From the NCBI RefSeq assembly GCF_902806685.2, contig NC_048537.1:15832720-15896719 (forward strand): 64,000 bases of DNA, given 5' to 3'. Below the pieces are notes generated by a model, which was given only the letters and a program-made list of their open reading frames with translations, did no database searches and was not told the DNA's origin. Positions 60,001-64,000 of the stretch are shown here, piece after piece (within the stretch, counting starts at the first letter, position 1; each line of letters starts with the position of its first letter). The position numbers were made by a program, and so were the translations under genes. Source of the DNA: Maniola hyperantus. Taxonomy: Eukaryota; Arthropoda; Insecta; Lepidoptera; Nymphalidae.

Positions 60001-61652
60001 CAAAAAAAGTGGCCACGGTGATAAGGACAAAACATAATCATTTTGTCACGTTCTAATAAGAGCTTAACTGCATTTAGCTATCTCGCTCTAACAGTAAGTG
60101 TCACAATAGGGCTACTTCTAATAGTCCTTGTTCTGAGGTTAAAAACCTAAATGAGGTAATATTGTGTTACAGATAATAGATAACTTCATGCCAGAAATGA
60201 AAGCAAGGAATCACGGGCACATAGTAGCTCTGACCTCAGTAGCTGGTCTCAGTCACATCAAGCACCAGATGCCTCTGAGTGTGGCCCAGTTCGCCGTGCA
60301 AGGCCTGGCCGAGTCACTGATGGAAGATCTGAGGATCAACAAGATTAATGGGGTTCATGTCACGTTGACTCATATCTATCCATTCATAGTTGAAGACAGT
60401 TCGGATCTGAGGATGAAGTAAGTATACTTTTATCACTAATCAATAAAATATCAAAGGGTGTTAGTTTGTTGGTTTGTGCGGCTCTGAGTGTGGCTCAGTT
60501 CGCTGTGCAAGGCCTGGCCGAGTCACTGATGGAAGATCTGAGGATCAACAAGATTAATGGGGTTCATGTCACGTTGACTCATATCTATCCATTCATAGTT
60601 GAAGACAGTTCGGATCTGAGGATGAAGTAAGTATACTTTTATCACTAATCAATAAAATATCAAAGGGTGTTAGTTTGTTGGTTTGTGCGGCTCTGAGTGT
60701 GGCCCAGTTCGCCGTGCAAGGCCTGGCCGAGTCACTGATGGAAGATCTGAGGATCAACAAGATTAATGGGGTTCATGTCACGTTGACTCATATCTATCCG
60801 TTCATCATTGAAGACAGTTCGGATCTGAGGATGAAGTAAGTAGGTATACTTTATCACTACCCAATAAAATATCAAAGGGTGTTAGTTTGTTGGTTTGTCC
60901 TTCAATCAGGACGCAACAGGTCAATGTGATTTTTTGCACCTGGAGAGCGACATAGGTCACTTTTTACCATGGAAAATCAGAGTTCCCACAGAATTTTCAA
61001 ATACCTAAATCTACAAGGACAATCTACATCTACAGGGCTAAAAATTAGCCTATGACCGTCCCCAGGATGTAACCTAATTCAGTATCAAATTAAATCGAAA
61101 TCAGTTAAACTGTTGAGCCGTGAAAAGCTAGCAGACAGACAGACACACACTTTCGCATTTATAATATTAGTATGGATAAGCGTTATTTGCAATCTGACCT
61201 CTATTTATTATCAAGGACTGCAAAAGATTAGATAATATTATAATCATTAAAATATAAGGAAAACATCGTGAGGAAACCTGCATGCCTGAGAGTTCTCCAT
61301 AATGTTCTCAAAGGTATGTGAAGTCTACCCATCCGCACATGGCCAGCGTGCTAAACTATGGCCAAAACCCTTCTCTCTGAGAGGAGACCCGTGCTCAGTA
61401 GTGAGCTGGCGATGGGTTGATCATGACGATGACTCAATGGTTAATAACTTTTTTTTCAGAATACCAAGCTACTTCGGAACAATAACACCAGCGAAAGCCG
61501 CAAACTCCATCCTAGAAAGTGTCCTCCGCAACTACCCAGAGGCATCAGTTCCCAAACATTTACTATTCCTCGGACACCTGTTGCGGATTTTGCCAAGGAA
61601 AGCCACAGTGTTAGTGCGGGACTTATTAGACACGGGCGTAGATTTCGCTTGA
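57025..61652 (+). CDS. Short-chain dehydrogenase/reductase, SDR16C/RDHE2-like, catalytic residues lost
   Basis: Exons 57025-57225, 58844-59173, 60173-60417, 61460-61652, in phase. From ATG 57082 it has 303 residues, normal for the family (an upstream start would add about 20). An N-terminal membrane segment ([20 protein letters not shown]) precedes the Rossmann fold. The cofactor loop is kept: [16 protein letters not shown], with an acidic D after strand 2 (VVCVDHNE), hinting at NAD(H). NNAG reads YCCG. Ser is kept in LTSVAGLS, but the active Y-x-x-x-K is LSVAQ (Tyr to Leu, Lys to Gln). The C-terminus [20 protein letters not shown] and LLDTGVDFA is typical of RDHE2-like membrane retinol dehydrogenases. 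Retinol/sterol oxidation is therefore unlikely; a binding or regulatory role is inference. Confidence 0.85.
57235..57705. repeat. Two copies of the gcgggcatcatctagtt repeat family in the SDR intron
   Basis: First about 57243-57475 (atactaatattataattgcgaaagtgtg ... gtcgcgggcatcatctag), second about 57500-57705 (cccgtattataaatgcgaaaatgtg ... gacgaagttgcgggcatcag). Confidence 0.6.
57771..58286. mobile_element. hAT-type MITE with perfect 8-bp target duplication
   Basis: Body 57779-58278 with inverted ends catagagcagaaacaaagag and ctctttgtttctgctctatg. Target duplication ggccagcg at 57771-57778 and 58279-58286. 8-bp duplications and CA...TG ends are hAT-like. It has no coding capacity and lies in the first SDR intron. 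Confidence 0.75.
58600..58730 (-). repeat. tRNA-like SINE fragment
   Basis: On the minus strand, text like 'agcctcaatagctcaacggttaagg' and 'ggtcgccggttcaaacgcca' forms A and B boxes. The fold is poor as a tRNA, so it is read as a SINE head. Confidence 0.45.
59200..59660 (+). repeat. accggcca / TCTG repeat family, diverged copy
   Basis: From 'gtctggctgtctgtccatctgtccgtctg' through 'aatcatgaagtaaggggaaaaatct' to 'gcgagcctgactcgcacttggcc'. It starts about 25 bases after the SDR exon ending at 59173 and contains an inserted short stretch near 59275-59370. Confidence 0.65.
60273..60899 (+). repeat. Three tandem 209-bp copies of SDR exon 3 end plus donor
   Basis: Units start ctctgagtgtgg at 60273, 60482 and 60691. 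Each carries about 145 bases of the exon, the donor aagtaagta and about 60 bases of intron. Copies 2 and 3 differ from the first at only a few sites, so the array is young. Only the first copy has the exon's own start; the others lack an acceptor of their own. Confidence 0.9.
61240..61442 (+). repeat. tRNA-derived SINE body, plus orientation
   Basis: Text 'gaaaacatcgtgaggaaacctgcatgcctgagagttctcc' and 'cagtagtgagctggcgatgggttgatcatgacgatga' as in the copies at 6432 and 11158. Ends about 17 bases before the last SDR exon's acceptor. Confidence 0.6.
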
Positions 61653-63609
61653 ACTTTAATCAAGGTTTATCACAGTCCACGAAATTTTGTATATTATTAA
61701 GATTTTTTCGCCTAACTTTCCATGTGCATAAAAATCAAAAAATCAGGTTGAGAACAATATAGAGAGAGCTGGACGTGGAAAACGAATTGGGGTACACCTC
61801 AAGGGTTCTCGAAAACTATTAAAGTATTAGATATACTTCGTACTATGTCTTCGAAGTACAAACATAGGTAGGTACTATAATTTAAATACGTAGTAAGGTT
61901 ATAAGTACAAATCAACTTTTGCTGCTCATTTAGATAAATATAAGTTATAAGTAAGTATATTTTATAGGTAAGTGCTGTTAGATATTTAAGAAAGATGCCT
62001 AAACACACAAAATACAAAATAATATAACATACGCAATACGCATGTAGAGCATATTCGGTCATAGATTTATCATAGTAGTAATTAATCTATGTATTCAGTA
62101 ATCACTAAAGCAAAGTGAACATAGTGGCTAAATCTGATAAACACAATCTCTAAACTAAATTATCAGATTTAAATCTTGTGCTTCCCTTTCCTGCAGGAAG
62201 TATTATGAAAGGGACTATAATACATTTAGATTTTAGACCTAACTGAAATTAGTTTACAGATGTTTAGTCAATAGTATTTTACTGTCCACGGATTTGGTAG
62301 GTTAAGAAGTGCCAAAGAAAGAGTTTAATTTTTTATAATATATTTAAAATAAAGAAATATAATATTTTCTGTGGTTTTTTATTTTGACGATGTACTACAG
62401 TTGACGAACAAACTGATAGTTCAGTTGCAACCCTTCTCACTTTTCAATCTGGATGAGGTCCGTACTCTAGTGAGCCGGCGCGGCGGCGATGGGATGATCA
62501 TGAACCAATAGTAGGCATCTGATGGATAGTTTCTCTCTGTGCCATCTAACTCCGCGACAAAGTTACGTTAGTCATCTTTTATTATTAGAAGTGAAAAGTA
62601 GCCCTTTTTAGGGTAAAGTGGCTAATTATGGCAACTTTGGTGTGTCAAAGAACCATAGAGTATAAACTAATTGTTAATTTGATTTAGTGCAAAAGATACA
62701 AAAACACTAGAATCCAGAACAGGGAAGCGATTAATAAAAAACGGTTAAATGTCAAACTTATTTCCATATTTTAACAACTGGTGGCGCGATTGTAGCTGTT
62801 TTTTTGTTCGCGAATATTTCTATTTTGTGTTCGACGAAAACAAGAACTTTTAAATTTAGAACATACTAAAGTGCAAGTGCTTTATTATATTATTGAGAAT
62901 TCATTAAATTAAGTGCATAAACGTTTACAGAAGAAACTACACCAGCGGCGGTTTCCAAAGTGAGTTCTAGTTATATATCCTAGCGCAGACTGACACAAAA
63001 GTCGATCGATATTACAAAATAACTATTTAATTACTTAAATTATTCATTTTATGGATTTACCTTTGCACGGAGAGTCGTATTTACTTACATAAAGAATTCT
63101 TTCAAACAGTAATGACTCTTGAAAAACTCAGAAATAGGTCAGCGTTTTATAAAAAAATAAAATAAGAAAAAATATGTTTTTAGTCGTCTTGTAAGTTTTC
63201 TAATAGGTACTCGTTTGTAGCAAAAATAATAATTTCTCGCTTATTTCTGATGATTGATATCGTTTGGGCTTAGTTGTGTTAGTGTTTTTAATAAATTACA
63301 AAAAGTTACTGCGGTTTATTTCAGAAAGTCCAATGAATCAAAAAAAAATCGTATCTAGGTAAAAAGCCTTGCAAAACATCGATCGCCAGAAATATTCTGA
63401 TATTACCAACGTTTAAATATGTCTAAAAGCTACATAAGCTTTTAACTTACTTAACTTAAAAAAATAACTGTAACAGCGAGGAATAGGAGATATTTTTCTT
63501 AAGTTAGCCTACTTTTGTCTGAGCTACTTATAATTTTCTACGACAGCTGGTTTCCACACTTGATGAGAGAAGTGTATAAAAAATTCTTCTCCTAGCTGAA
63601 GTCCTACAG
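61653..63609. other. Downstream intergenic DNA
   Basis: The SDR 3' UTR comes first; an aataaa lies near 62347. After that I see no gene, only AT-rich sequence and a short remnant 'gtgagccggcgcggcggcgatggg' near 62472. Confidence 0.4.
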
Positions 63610-63840
63610 TCAGCCCATATCTAACTCCAGAAGCCTTAGTGTACCAGAATAGCTTTGGTTCTCCTGTAAAGTTTGTAACCCTACCATACCCGATACAAAT
63701 AAGGACGGATACAGGTATGTAATATCCGTTAATTTTTTGTATAAATTGTGAGCAAATTTACGCTGTATTTTTTCTATGGCTAAAGTATAACTTGCATGCG
63801 GAGTAAGCCTTGCAGGCTGAGCGACCCGTTCAGTTCCCAA
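63610..63840 (-). repeat. LINE ORF2 C-terminal fragment
   Basis: Minus-strand frame with AIEKIQRKFAHNLYKKLT and LYPSLFVSGMVGLQTL, the region after the RT domain in jockey-type LINEs (usual text '..EK.QRKF...LY......YPSLYVSGMVGL..L'). Both edges are degraded. Confidence 0.65.
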
Positions 63841-64000
63841 CCTAGGCTAATGTTGCCTATCCAGCATTATTGAGCAGTGGTAAAATCTGTCTATTGGTTA
63901 CCACTTTTTAAATGTTGGACTGGAGAGCAAAGGAAAGGAATTCATCTATTCTAAGGGTGCATTTCCACTGAAACAGAGCTGAGTGAAGACCTGTGCAATT

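Overview
The window looks like nuclear DNA from a moth or butterfly. It has intron-rich genes on both strands and AT-rich introns, and it is dense with interspersed repeat families I recognise from Lepidoptera (a repeat with cgcggacgaagtcgcgggca, a repeat with accggccaagtgcgagtc plus a TCTG microsatellite, tRNA-derived SINEs, jockey-like LINEs). No prokaryotic signal is seen. Species cannot be named from this.

Layout: a small glycine-rich secreted peptide gene lies at the left (minus, about 1.8-3.1 kb). About 40 kb (4.8-45.0 kb, plus) is taken by one ABC transporter gene of the ABCA type. I could chain 32 exons (5827-45007) with matching phases and no stop, about 1,600 residues. Its introns hold a tRNA-Phe(GAA) gene (minus), a nearly complete jockey-type LINE (13252-17454) with an 11-bp target duplication, and an apparently intact Ty3/gypsy-type LTR retrotransposon (26435-35872) with 1,497-bp LTRs. 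BORCS8 (BORC subunit 8) lies at 47.1-48.4 kb (minus). Next is a 6.8-kb inverted pair of PIF/Harbinger-like DNA transposons (48598-55406). The right copy carries an extra LINE insertion and a TCTG array of about 730 bp. A short-chain dehydrogenase gene (SDR16C/RDHE2-like) lies at 57.0-61.7 kb (plus). The last 2 kb hold only a LINE fragment.

Most interesting: the ABCA protein is open over its whole readable length, but neither nucleotide-binding domain keeps its ATPase motifs. Walker A and the ABC signature are lost in both, Walker B is lost in NBD1, and the switch histidine is lost in both; only a Walker B D-E pair survives in NBD2. The neighbouring SDR is also open but has lost the catalytic Tyr and Lys (YxxxK reads LxxxQ) and the NNAG motif. 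So the window appears to carry two pseudoenzyme genes. The ABCA and SDR genes and the BORCS8 3' end all carry partial tandem exon duplications. The 5' end of the ABCA gene and the signal-peptide exon of the glycine-rich gene show frame problems that could be decay or assembly indels.
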